Positions 11,220-18,116 of a stretch of DNA of 18,116 bases are shown here, one piece after another. This DNA is from an uncultured bacterium. Lineage in GTDB: Bacteria > Actinomycetota > Coriobacteriia > Coriobacteriales > Eggerthellaceae. Each line of letters starts with the position of its first letter. Position 1 is the stretch's first letter. Location of the stretch: NCBI GenBank assembly GCA_905215325.1, contig CAJMPP010000037.1, positions 1-18,116 on the forward strand, in the 5' to 3' direction. The position numbers and the translations under genes are program-made. A model generated the notes under the pieces. That model did not search any database. It was not told the DNA's origin and was given only the letters and a program-made list of their open reading frames with translations.

Positions 11220-11810
11220 CTAAAGACCACTTTTGCCGTTTTTTGAACTCCCTGGCTTTTCGCTTGCCTCCAAGGCTTTCAGAATTGATTCCCTGAGGCG
11301 CCTGTCCTCAACGCCGGCAGCCTGCTCGCGCAAACGGGCCGCGGCCTCTGAGCTGATGAGCGGCTCCGGGGTGCGCACAGCCTGGGCCGCCTGCTGCGCG
11401 GAGCGCACCGCCTCCTCGCGAAACGGGTGGCGAGCCTTCATGTCGAAGCGAGCGGGCTTGATGGAGAACAGGGCCACATGCTCGCCCTGCTCGTTGAGGC
11501 GGATCTTGAGCATCTCCTGGCGAGCATCGATGTCCGAGCGGATCATAGCATCGTCGCAATACACCACGAGCAGGGTCTTGCCCGCGGGCACGCGCGCCGC
11601 CATAGGGTCGTTGGCCTGCTCGGGCTTCATGATGTACACGCCGTTGGTGTGGTCGAGCACCAGCGGCGCCGAATCGCGATACACGGCCTCCACGGCGCAC
11701 CTCCAGCGCACGTGCACCTCCGCAACGCGCTGGGAACGCGCCGCCTGCGCACCGGAGGCGCCGAGGCTTCGCAGCAATTGCTGCAGCCCGCTGCCAAGAT
11801 CGGCCATCAT
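11220..11810 (-). CDS. dciA: DciA-like (DUF721) replicative helicase loader candidate
   Basis: A 196-aa DUF721 protein. The middle region (about residues 75-120), with TLLVVYCDDAMIRSDIDARQ and MLKIRLNEQ, matches the DUF721 core; the C-terminus is charged and ends in a basic tail (KNGKSGL). Its position directly after recF is where actinobacterial DUF721/DciA genes sit. By family, DciA helps load the DnaB helicase in bacteria lacking DnaC/DnaI. The first ATG overlaps the recF stop (ATGA), with a second ATG immediately after, and AAGGA lies upstream, so translation is probably coupled to recF. The loader role is inferred from family and context. Confidence 0.78.
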   Translation of the reverse strand: MMADLGSGLQQLLRSLGASGAQAARSQRVAEVHVRWRCAVEAVYRDSAPLVLDHTNGVYIMKPEQANDPMAARVPAGKTLLVVYCDDAMIRSDIDARQEMLKIRLNEQGEHVALFSIKPARFDMKARHPFREEAVRSAQQAAQAVRTPEPLISSEAAARLREQAAGVEDRRLRESILKALEASEKPGSSKNGKSGL

Positions 11811-12931
11811 TCACCATCCTTCCGCTCAAGGGGCAAACGCACGACGCGGGCCGCTGCGAGCAGATCCTCGTCAAAATACGCCAGGTTCGCCGTGGTTATA
11901 AACGTTTGGATATCCCCCGAGACGAACCTCACCAGCGCGCGGCGGCGCTGCTCATCGAGCTCGCTCATCACATCGTCGAGCAGCAACACCGGCTGCTGGC
12001 CCAGAAGGTCGCAGATAAGCGTGACTTCCGCCAGCTTGAACGCCAGCACCGCCGAGCGCTGCTGGCCCTGGCTCCCGTACACGCCAACCGGACGCCCCTC
12101 GATGAAGAACTCGATGCGGTCGGCATGGGGTCCCACCAATGAGCGATGGCGGGCGCGTTCCTGCTCAATCGACCCCGCAAGAGCCGCGGCGAAGCGTTCG
12201 CGGGCCTCGTCGCGGTCGATCGTTTCGCCGGCATCGAGCCATTCGCCCTCGGCAAGCCACGACGGCGCGTAGCGGGCCGACAGCGTTTCCCGATTCCCCA
12301 CGATCTCGGCGTAATAGCTTGCCATGGACTCCGCCAGCTTGCCGAACAAGGCCGCCCGATAACACACCAGTTGAGCACCGCAGGTAACCATCAGATCGTT
12401 CAAACTCTCCAGCAAAAGCGGCGATGCTTCGTCTTTCAGCAACGAGTTCTTGTGGCGCAGCACCTTTTCGAAGTCTCGGCGTATCAGGTAATGGTTGCGC
12501 GAAAGCTGCGATCCCACAGCGTCCAGCGCATTGCGGCGGGTAGTGCCCGAACCCTTCGCCAGGTTCAAATCGTCAGGGGTGAACGTGACCGAAGGGATGA
12601 CGCCCTTCAGGTCCGCCGTCCGTTTCTGCTTGCCGTTGAGGGTGAACCGGCGCTTGCCCGCCTCGATCGTCAGGCCCAGCTCCAACAGCCTGCTCTCGTC
12701 GGCGGCAGTTGCATGCAGGCGCGCAAAATCGGCGCGCTCGCGCACAAGCTGCACCCCGGTGGGATTCCTGAACGACGTTTGCGCCGTAAGTAGCTGAATC
12801 CCTTCCACAACGTTGGTCTTGCCGACGGCATTGGGCCCCACCAGCACGGTCAAGGGCCCGATGTCGCTCAAGCGGAAATGCTCATAGCTGCGAAAGTCAT
12901 CGAACGCAACGTCTTTGATGCGAAGGCTCAT
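11807..12931 (-). CDS. recF: DNA replication and repair protein RecF
   Basis: A 374-aa SMC-like ATPase of normal RecF length. Walker A GPNAVGKT is at residues 32-39, the signature SQGQQR at 287-292, and Walker B LLLDDV with the D-loop MSELD at 316-326. By family, RecF binds gapped DNA and, with RecO and RecR, helps load RecA at stalled forks. The ATG at 12931 follows GAAGG at about 6 nt. The gene starts 15 bp after the dnaN stop and overlaps dciA by 4 bp, forming a dnaN-recF-dciA unit. Confidence 0.97.
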   Translation of the reverse strand: MSLRIKDVAFDDFRSYEHFRLSDIGPLTVLVGPNAVGKTNVVEGIQLLTAQTSFRNPTGVQLVRERADFARLHATAADESRLLELGLTIEAGKRRFTLNGKQKRTADLKGVIPSVTFTPDDLNLAKGSGTTRRNALDAVGSQLSRNHYLIRRDFEKVLRHKNSLLKDEASPLLLESLNDLMVTCGAQLVCYRAALFGKLAESMASYYAEIVGNRETLSARYAPSWLAEGEWLDAGETIDRDEARERFAAALAGSIEQERARHRSLVGPHADRIEFFIEGRPVGVYGSQGQQRSAVLAFKLAEVTLICDLLGQQPVLLLDDVMSELDEQRRRALVRFVSGDIQTFITTANLAYFDEDLLAAARVVRLPLERKDGE

Positions 12932-12946
12932 GCAACGCCTTCGCTG

Positions 12947-14047
12947 CTAGGAAATGCGCACAGGCATGACCAGGTACAGGAAGTTCTCGCCTTCGCCGGC
13001 TTTGAAGATGCCCGGTTTCATGCCCGACTGGACCTCCAAGAACACGTCGTCGGTGTTCACCGAACCCAAGCCATCGAGCACGTATGCGTAGTTGAAGGCG
13101 ATCTCGACGTTCTCGCCCTCGCCCTGGCACGCCAGCGTCTCCTGGGCGCTGCCCACATCCTGGGCGGCGGCGGAAAGCTGCACGGTCTGGCTTTCCACGT
13201 CGATGGCGAACTTCACCGGCGAGCTTTGCTGACCCAGAATCGACGTACGCTTCACACCGGAAACAAGGTGGCTCACGTTGAGACGCACGCGCGTTGCATA
13301 AGAATCGGGCAACAGCTGGCGATAGTTCGGGAAATTGCCCTCGATGCGACGGTTGATGAACACGGTGTCGTGATAGGTGACCACGATCTGGTTCTCCGCC
13401 AAGGCGATGGTCAGCGGGTCGTCCGTACGCGTCAGGGAAGCAAGCTCCTGCAGGAACGAGCCGGAGATAACGGCATGGAAGCCCTCGGCCGCGGGTTCGC
13501 CAAGCTGGGCCTCGGTGATGGCAAGGCGATAGGAGTCGGTTGCCACCATCTTCAGCGTCTCGCCCTCGAACGTGATGAGCACGCCGGTGAGGATGGCGCG
13601 GCTCTCGTCCTTGGATACCACGCGCGCCACGCGCTTGACCATGGACGAGAACTGAGAGAACGGGATGGAGATGGCCTGCTGGGTATCAACGTGAGGGAAT
13701 CCCGGAAAGTCCTCGGCATCCAGCGTCTTGATGGAGAACGAGGAGGCATCGCATGTGATGACGGCGGAATCCTCGCCCGTTTCAACATGCACGGCGGCAT
13801 CGGGCAGATTCTTCACGATGTCGAAGAACAGCTTGCCGGGAAATACCGAGCGCCCTTCCTCTTCCACCAAGGCCGGGATGGTGAACTGAATGGACAACTC
13901 CAAGTCGGTTGCCTGCAGCGTCAGGTTGTCGTTGTGGGCATCAAGGTAGATACCCGAAAGAATGGGCAGCGTGGAACGGGTGGCAATGCCCTTGAGCACA
14001 ACGGCGAGCGCATCCTGCAGTTCCGATTGGTTGATGCTGAATTTCAC
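12947..14047 (-). CDS. dnaN: DNA polymerase III sliding clamp (beta subunit)
   Basis: A 366-aa clamp protein from a GTG start (VKFSINQSELQDAL becomes MKFSINQ...). The GTG is preceded by AGAGGAG. An ATG 51 nt further upstream would add 17 residues not expected for the family. The three clamp domains run through the sequence: ATRSTLPILSGIYL near the N-terminus, the SYRLAITEA segment of domain II, and the C-terminus YLVMPVRIS that closes domain III. The dimeric ring holds polymerase III on DNA and is a hub for repair enzymes. It is followed at 15 bp by recF. Confidence 0.97.
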   Translation of the reverse strand: MKFSINQSELQDALAVVLKGIATRSTLPILSGIYLDAHNDNLTLQATDLELSIQFTIPALVEEEGRSVFPGKLFFDIVKNLPDAAVHVETGEDSAVITCDASSFSIKTLDAEDFPGFPHVDTQQAISIPFSQFSSMVKRVARVVSKDESRAILTGVLITFEGETLKMVATDSYRLAITEAQLGEPAAEGFHAVISGSFLQELASLTRTDDPLTIALAENQIVVTYHDTVFINRRIEGNFPNYRQLLPDSYATRVRLNVSHLVSGVKRTSILGQQSSPVKFAIDVESQTVQLSAAAQDVGSAQETLACQGEGENVEIAFNYAYVLDGLGSVNTDDVFLEVQSGMKPGIFKAGEGENFLYLVMPVRIS

Positions 14048-14411
14048 TGGCTCCTCTTTCCTTTTACATAAGACGTTGCTCCATGATAGATGGTTCACGC
14101 AACGTTGTTATTTATCTTCAATGCTTTTCTTTTAATAATAGGTTTTTGAATAGTAGTAATAATAAGCGGGGTGGAAATGTTGAGAACTCGCAAAACCCCA
14201 TGTCATTCTTGAAAAGTAATTCAACTTCGAATGTTGGTTGCCTGTTCCCTCCATCCACCGCGATTATTGACTACATTATCTTTCCCCTTGAGTTCGATGG
14301 TTTTCGCCATGTTTTACGATGTTTATCCCCATGTTTTCCTGATTCCTTAAAAGTGCCTGGTCAACCCGGTTGTTTCACGTGAAACATTGCGTATTTCTCG
14401 ATGGTGTTGCG
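14048..14411. other. dnaA-dnaN intergenic region, origin half with probable unwinding element
   Basis: A 364-bp gene-free gap. An AT-rich stretch (about 14108-14150) adjoins in-phase triplets TAG TAG TAA TAA TAA (14151-14165), then a GC-rich spacer GCGG and two degenerate DnaA boxes on the minus strand, GGTGGAAAT (14170-14178) and TGTTGAGAA (14178-14186), each 7/9 to TGTGNAWAA. A closer box, TTATCCCCA (14323-14331, plus strand, 8/9), lies nearer to dnaA. Earlier triplets TAA TAA TAG (14133-14141) are in the same phase. This order matches the DnaA-box, GC-rich, DnaA-trio arrangement described at the B. subtilis origin. A parS follows. No dnaN promoter could be assigned. Confidence 0.6.
14371..14386. 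promoter_or_regulatory. parS: parS centromere site (dnaA-dnaN gap)
   Basis: A second perfect TGTTTCACGTGAAACA, 25 bp downstream of the dnaA stop codon and about 8.3 kb from the other copy. ParB binding here would nucleate the partition complex next to the origin. Confidence 0.94.
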
Positions 14412-16208
14412 TTATAGCTCGCGGATAATCTGCCTGAGCGCTTCCATCTCCTCGCGGGCTACACGGTTCTCCTTCATCTTCGCCTCGATGTTGCCTACCG
14501 AATACATGATGGTCGAGTGGTCCCTGTTGAACTTCTTCCCGATGTCCCCATAGGGGATGTCGAGCAGCTGTCGGCACAGGTAGATGGCGGTTTGGCGTGC
14601 GTGGGCGATGTTGCGCGTCCTCTTCTTTCCCACGATGTCGGTGTGGCTGACCTTGAAGAAGTCTTCCGTCACCTTCAGGATGTCATCTGCGGTGAGCCTT
14701 TTGCTGGGGCCGCCCGAGAAGTGGTTCTCCAGCAATTTGCGCACATCGGCCACGGTGATATCCGAGCCTTCCCCGCACTTCATCTTGACGATGACGTTGG
14801 TCACTGCGCTTTTCAGCTCTCGGATGTTCGACCCAGAGCTTTCGGCAATGCATATCTGGACGTCTTCAGGCATGTTGATGGGCCCGGATTGCTCCATATC
14901 CTCGTATTCGCGGATGAAGCTTTTGACGATGCTCAGCTTGGTCTCGATCTCCGGCGGCTGGATATCGAACGTGCCACCGGAGTTGAAGCGCGTCTTGTAG
15001 CGTTCATCGATATCGATGTTCTTCGGCGCGCGGTCGGCGGAGAGCACGACCTGCTTGCCTTGGCTTGTCAGCTTGTTGAATATCTGGAACATGATGTCGA
15101 GCGTCTGCTTCTTGCCCTGCAGTTGCTGGACATCGTCGACGAGGAGGACGTCGGCTTCCTCGTAGTACATCTTGAAGTTCTTGTAGCTGGACTTCTCCGT
15201 GTCGTGCGCCGCAGATGCGTCCATGTAGTCCTCGAGCAGCTCGTTGGAGTCTTTGTACACGACTTGCAAGTTAGGCATGTTGCTGTTGATGTAGTTCTGT
15301 ATGGCTCGGAGCAGATGCGTCTTGCCCAGCCCCGACCTTCCGTAGATGAACAACGGGTTCAGGTGCGGCTTGCCCGGGGTTTCGGCAACCGAGACGGCCA
15401 TGGAATACGCCATGCGGTTCGAGTCGCCGATGACGAAGTTCTCGAACGTGAGCGTCGAGGTGACGGAGTTGTTCGGCGCAGGTTGAGCGGCCTCGTTGCT
15501 ATCGGCCGAGATGGCCTGCGGGGAGGGGTCTTGCGGGTTAGGGGCGACGGGCGCCGGGGCGGTTTGCTGCTCCGGCGCGCTTGCGGGAGCAGCAACGGGG
15601 GCAGCGGCGGCCTGCTGCTCCATTGCGGTAGCCGGTGCTGCCATGGAGGCGGGCGCCGGGGCTGCCGGGTGGCCAGGGTTGGGCTGCGCCGTCGTTTGGG
15701 CCGACATCGCGGTCGGCGCTTCGGTTGCCCGCATCGTCGCTGCTGCGGGGTCTGTTGCTTGTTGTGCGGCGGCGGGATTAGCTGCTCCCGCAGCGGTAGT
15801 TTGCGCTGTTGCTTGCGGCGTGGGCGCGGGGGCAGCAGCTGGAGCCGCAGTGATCGGCGTGACGGGGGCTGCGGCGGGGTTGGGCGCGGCTGCCGGTGCA
15901 GCCGTTGCCGCCGGAGCCGGTGCAGCCGGAGCGGCCGCAGGAGCCTGCGATTCGTCAATGCCGATGAGCACGTCGAAAGGCACCCCGCGAATCTCTTCGA
16001 GGGCGCGCTTGATGTGGTCGATGTAATGGCGTTCGATGAAGTTCTTGATGAATTCCGTATTAGCGGTCAGCATCATGAACCCGTCGCTTGCGGCTTGGGG
16101 GAATAGCTGGCTGAACAGCGCATCCACCTGGGGGCCTATGATCCCCTCATAGCTTTTGACGCGGTTGCATACCTCCGCCCATAGCTGATTGATTTCTTCC
16201 GTGTTCAT
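14412..16208 (-). CDS. dnaA: Chromosomal replication initiator DnaA, long domain II
   Basis: A 598-aa DnaA. Domain I covers residues 1-about 86. Domain II (about 87-252) is a very long Ala/Pro/Gln/Thr-rich linker. Domain III is an AAA+ ATPase with FENFVIGDSNRMAYSMA, Walker A GRSGLGKT (290-297), Walker B LLVDDV (355-360) and the arginine-finger region KTRFNSGG. Domain IV binds DnaA boxes through the helix-turn-helix with RDHST (562-566). I chose the ATG at 16208 because GAAGG lies 7 nt upstream; an in-frame ATG at 16226 would add six residues. It lies 81 bp after the GHKL-winged-helix gene, in the same direction, and may be co-transcribed with it. Confidence 0.97.
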   Translation of the reverse strand: MNTEEINQLWAEVCNRVKSYEGIIGPQVDALFSQLFPQAASDGFMMLTANTEFIKNFIERHYIDHIKRALEEIRGVPFDVLIGIDESQAPAAAPAAPAPAATAAPAAAPNPAAAPVTPITAAPAAAPAPTPQATAQTTAAGAANPAAAQQATDPAAATMRATEAPTAMSAQTTAQPNPGHPAAPAPASMAAPATAMEQQAAAAPVAAPASAPEQQTAPAPVAPNPQDPSPQAISADSNEAAQPAPNNSVTSTLTFENFVIGDSNRMAYSMAVSVAETPGKPHLNPLFIYGRSGLGKTHLLRAIQNYINSNMPNLQVVYKDSNELLEDYMDASAAHDTEKSSYKNFKMYYEEADVLLVDDVQQLQGKKQTLDIMFQIFNKLTSQGKQVVLSADRAPKNIDIDERYKTRFNSGGTFDIQPPEIETKLSIVKSFIREYEDMEQSGPINMPEDVQICIAESSGSNIRELKSAVTNVIVKMKCGEGSDITVADVRKLLENHFSGGPSKRLTADDILKVTEDFFKVSHTDIVGKKRTRNIAHARQTAIYLCRQLLDIPYGDIGKKFNRDHSTIMYSVGNIEAKMKENRVAREEMEALRQIIREL

Positions 16209-16289
16209 AAGCAGGCCTTCGATCATGCGCTTTCGGGTGTGTTCGCCTTGCGCGGTTTCGGTTCGTTGAAAACTGATTGTCGCCGTGTT

Positions 16290-17426
16290 TTACAGCAGCT
16301 GCGCAACCTGGATACCCAGGTTCGTGAGCATGCGCTTTTTCCCGGACATTTTCAAAAGGCCGATACCTTCCAGCTTTTTCAGCGTGTTATGCACGCTTGA
16401 TTGCGCCGCTCCGGTCAGTTTGACCACGTCCGATACGCCCAGCACCCCTTCTTTCAGGTAGATGACGAGGAAGTCCTTCTCGCGCTGGGACAAGGACGCG
16501 ATAATCGGCTGCGCATCCACCGGCGCGGGTTGAACCTGCGGTTGCTGTTGCATTTGCTGGCCGTAGGGGTAGCCCATCGGTTGCTGGATGGGTGCTTGCA
16601 TGTAGCCCTGCTGAGCAGCCGGTGCGTATCCGGGCTGCGCGAACTGCTGAGGGGTTGCGTATGCCATCTGCGGAGCCTGCTGGTATGCCTGCATGGGCGG
16701 CTGGGCCGCAAACCCCGGTGCGTATTGAGCCGAAGGATGAGCATATGCGGGCTGGGCGTTGTATGCGGGTTCGTGATCCTCCTCGGCGATTCGATAGCGC
16801 GGCGCCGCGGGTTCGGAATGCTCTGCGTCCTCGTCTTCCTCGACATGGTCGACCTCCAGTTCCTTGGGAAGCTGCGGATTGCTGCCGTTGGCGCTGATGG
16901 TGACCACCGATCCCGTGCCGAGATTGTCCTCGATGCTGATGGTTCCGTGAGTGAAGTCGAGGTATTCCTTCACGATGGGGAGGCCCGACCCTACGCCGCG
17001 GATATAGCTTTTCATGGGCTCGATGGCGGAGGTGAATCCGGGCAGTTGCGCACGATCTTTGCAAGCGATGCCCGGCCCCTGGTCCGCGAAGCGGATGGTG
17101 CAGCCGTGATCGAGGATGGATACCGTGGCTTCCTGGAATCGTGCGTGTATGAAGTTCTCCGAAACCTCGCGGATAACCGTGTAGGGGATGGTGCCGCCTG
17201 CCGCCTGCGATTGCTGGTATACGTTCGTCGCCAGGCTTTCAATGAATTCGCCGGTGGGAGCGGGCTGGATTTCTGTGACGCGCGGCGCGCTCAGCAAGTT
17301 GTCGTATAGGGCGATACGTGCAACCGAATTCACGTGAGTGAAGTCGAAACCCTCATCATCGTTGTTTTCAGGCGATTCCTGATGCTGTTCTTGCTCGCTC
17401 ATCTGCGCTTTTACCGCTTTCCACAT
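16290..17426 (-). CDS. Unrecognised GHKL ATPase with Q/P-rich linker and C-terminal winged helix
   Basis: A 378-aa protein I cannot name. An acidic N-terminus (about 8-28) precedes a GHKL (HATPase) domain at about 35-180: N-box REVSENFIHA (Glu88, Asn91), G1 box DQGPGI (115-120) and G2 box GVGSGLPIV (144-152), followed by GTGSVVTI. There is no phospho-accepting histidine domain, sensor region or membrane segment, so it resembles SpoIIAB/RsbT-type kinases or a stand-alone ATP switch more than a sensor kinase. A low-complexity region rich in Gln, Pro, Ala, Tyr and Met (about 220-308) joins a winged helix (about 308-378: SQREKDFLVIYL, LGVSDVVKLTGAAQSSVHNTLKKLEGIGLL). The start is uncertain: ATG at 17426 overlaps a near-match DnaA box, and the alternative ATG at 17402 gives 370 aa; neither has a strong ribosome site. 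ATP-responsive DNA binding at the origin or the dnaA promoter is inference. Confidence 0.85.
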   Translation of the reverse strand: MWKAVKAQMSEQEQHQESPENNDDEGFDFTHVNSVARIALYDNLLSAPRVTEIQPAPTGEFIESLATNVYQQSQAAGGTIPYTVIREVSENFIHARFQEATVSILDHGCTIRFADQGPGIACKDRAQLPGFTSAIEPMKSYIRGVGSGLPIVKEYLDFTHGTISIEDNLGTGSVVTISANGSNPQLPKELEVDHVEEDEDAEHSEPAAPRYRIAEEDHEPAYNAQPAYAHPSAQYAPGFAAQPPMQAYQQAPQMAYATPQQFAQPGYAPAAQQGYMQAPIQQPMGYPYGQQMQQQPQVQPAPVDAQPIIASLSQREKDFLVIYLKEGVLGVSDVVKLTGAAQSSVHNTLKKLEGIGLLKMSGKKRMLTNLGIQVAQLL

Positions 17427-17442
17427 TCGTCGTTTTCCAAAG

Positions 17443-17451
17443 TTTTACACA
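17443..17451 (+). promoter_or_regulatory. DnaA box TTTTACACA
   Basis: Perfect match to TTWTNCACA, 17 bp upstream of the GHKL-winged-helix start codon, so DnaA bound here could affect its transcription. Confidence 0.6.
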
Positions 17452-17529
17452 TTTTCGGGAAAAATCCTTGAAAAGTGTACCTTCTTTTCCCATCGAATTC
17501 CATTCAACTGGGCAAATTCCGGAATCGAA

Positions 17530-17538
17530 TGTGGAAAA
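17530..17538 (-). promoter_or_regulatory. DnaA box TTTTCCACA
   Basis: Perfect match on the minus strand (TGTGGAAAA on plus), paired with the plus-strand box at 17557 in opposite orientation. Confidence 0.7.
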
Positions 17539-17556
17539 ATCACTATTGATTGAAAG

Positions 17557-17565
17557 TTTTTCACA
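17557..17565 (+). promoter_or_regulatory. DnaA box TTTTTCACA
   Basis: Perfect match to TTWTNCACA, 18 bp from the inverted box at 17530-17538 and followed by a one-mismatch copy, TTTTCCACT, at 17590. Confidence 0.7.
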
Positions 17566-17643
17566 ACGATGAACTCACTGTTTCCTTCGTTTTCCACTTT
17601 CTATTCAAAGATTGTTGAAAACCGGAATGAAAACCCGAATAAG

Positions 17644-17652
17644 TGTGAAAAA
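17644..17652 (-). promoter_or_regulatory. DnaA box TTTTTCACA
   Basis: Perfect match on the minus strand (TGTGAAAAA on plus). The near-match TTTTCGACA lies 14 bp away at 17667. Confidence 0.7.
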
Positions 17653-17924
17653 CAGAGGTGCAGAGGTTTTCGACACTGTTGAAATTCTAGCTTGTTCCGA
17701 CAAGTTTCGATGGCTTTTTTCAGCTGGCGAGAGGGTTTCGCCGTGGGATTTGGAGAGCACCAGGTCAGTTGTGCATTCCAATGAAAAAGCATCCTAATGA
17801 TGCTGTAAATAGCGGAAAAATGCCTGTTCAGAAGCGTGTTGAAAACTATGCACATGCCTAATTGCCTGGTCAACCGCTTGCCTGTTTGCGTTTTCGAGCG
17901 ATTCGGAAACGTGCGATTCATTGT

Positions 17925-17933
17925 TTTTCCACA
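17925..17933 (+). promoter_or_regulatory. DnaA box TTTTCCACA
   Basis: Perfect match, identical in sequence and orientation to the box at 17966, with 32 bp between the two. Confidence 0.75.
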
Positions 17934-17965
17934 GCGCTTTTCGAATGAATTCCAAGTTTTCAACG

Positions 17966-17974
17966 TTTTCCACA
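17966..17974 (+). promoter_or_regulatory. DnaA box TTTTCCACA
   Basis: Perfect match and the rightmost copy seen. Its start is 41 bp (about four helical turns) from that of the preceding box, so both would face the same side of the DNA. Confidence 0.75.
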
Positions 17975-18116
17975 ATTGACGGAATCGCTCGATGAGGAGA
18001 AGTGCGTTTTTCTAGCCGTTCGTTGCGGGTTTCGGGGCGCGTTTCCTTCTTTTTGCGGGTGTCGATCGGCCGCAGGGCCCGTTTTCGTTGAACGTCGCTT
18101 CATTGCCTTTATCGGT

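Larger units (their letters stand above)
17417..17974. other. oriC: DnaA-box cluster, upstream half of oriC
   Basis: Within about 560 bp there are six perfect matches to TTWTNCACA, at 17443-17451(+), 17530-17538(-), 17557-17565(+), 17644-17652(-), 17925-17933(+) and 17966-17974(+). One-mismatch copies lie at 17417-17425, 17590-17598, 17667-17675 and 17846-17854 (all plus). The stretch is clearly AT-richer than the genes and has no supported gene. The preferred form is TTTTCCACA, not the TTGTCCACA common in mycobacteria and Streptomyces. It could also serve dnaA autoregulation. From 17975 to the end I see nothing certain. Confidence 0.8.

Noticed and set aside
14517..16106. Plus-strand open frame of 529 codons antisense to dnaA, rich in Arg, Gly and Cys
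   Set aside because: Its low-complexity part mirrors the Ala/Pro linker of DnaA; there is no independent evidence for coding.
16401..17309. Plus-strand open frame of 302 codons antisense to the GHKL gene
   Set aside because: The minus frame shows clear GHKL and winged-helix motifs; this one shows none.
17327..17341. CACGTG-centred sequence AATTCACGTGAGTGA considered as a third parS
   Set aside because: Outside the CACGTG core the flanks do not match TGTTT/AAACA, and it lies within coding sequence.
17601..17975. Minus-strand open frame of 124 codons inside the DnaA-box region
   Set aside because: It runs through several DnaA boxes, has no recognisable domain or convincing ribosome site, and lies in AT-rich DNA unlike the coding genes.
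18002..18091. Short plus-strand frame (29 aa, GTG start) after GAGGAG
   Set aside because: The ribosome site is good, but the Arg/Ser-rich peptide matches nothing I know, including ribosomal protein L34, which I would expect near here. Too weak to annotate.

Overview
The window is the replication-origin neighbourhood of a high-GC Gram-positive chromosome. The order dnaA-dnaN-recF-dciA-gyrB-gyrA is classic for Actinomycetota. The protein sequences and the neighbourhood suggest class Coriobacteriia, probably an Eggerthellaceae-type gut anaerobe; the species cannot be named from this sequence alone. All protein genes but one lie on the minus strand, so they are transcribed leftwards, away from the origin at the right end (leading-strand orientation).

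Right end (about 17.4-18.1 kb): an AT-richer, gene-free stretch with six perfect matches to the DnaA-box consensus TTWTNCACA (mostly TTTTCCACA/TTTTTCACA) and several one-mismatch copies, taken as one half of oriC. Next to it is an unrecognised 378-aa protein that joins a GHKL-type ATPase domain, a Q/P/A-rich linker and a C-terminal winged helix. It sits directly upstream of, and co-directional with, dnaA. DnaA has an unusually long Ala/Pro-rich domain II. The dnaA-dnaN gap carries a perfect parS site and what looks like a DnaA-trio unwinding element (TAG/TAA triplets, GC-rich spacer, two degenerate DnaA boxes, AT-rich flank). The origin may therefore be bipartite, with the GHKL gene and dnaA between its two halves.

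Middle (about 6.3-14 kb): dnaN, recF, dciA (DUF721), gyrB and gyrA, closely packed, with recF/dciA overlapping and gyrB/gyrA separated by 9 bp. GyrA has Phe at the position equivalent to E. coli Ser83, a classic fluoroquinolone-resistance site. A second perfect parS lies in the convergent gap after gyrA.

Left part (1-6 kb): one plus-strand gene (bifunctional-nuclease/DUF151 family) with a 19-nt perfect palindrome before its TTG start; divergent from it, a two-tRNA unit (Ile-GAT, Ala-TGC) with a strong promoter, a large spacer hairpin and tandem hairpin terminators; a membrane-anchored J-domain protein closely linked to typA/bipA; a PrsA/SurA-like lipoprotein peptidyl-prolyl isomerase; a lone ABC ATPase; and a tRNA-Ser(GGA) cut by the window edge with its own promoter.

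Most of the content is conserved housekeeping machinery. The candidates for something undescribed are the GHKL-winged-helix protein embedded in the origin and the split origin architecture around it. No mobile elements, CRISPR arrays, phage genes or rRNA genes were seen.
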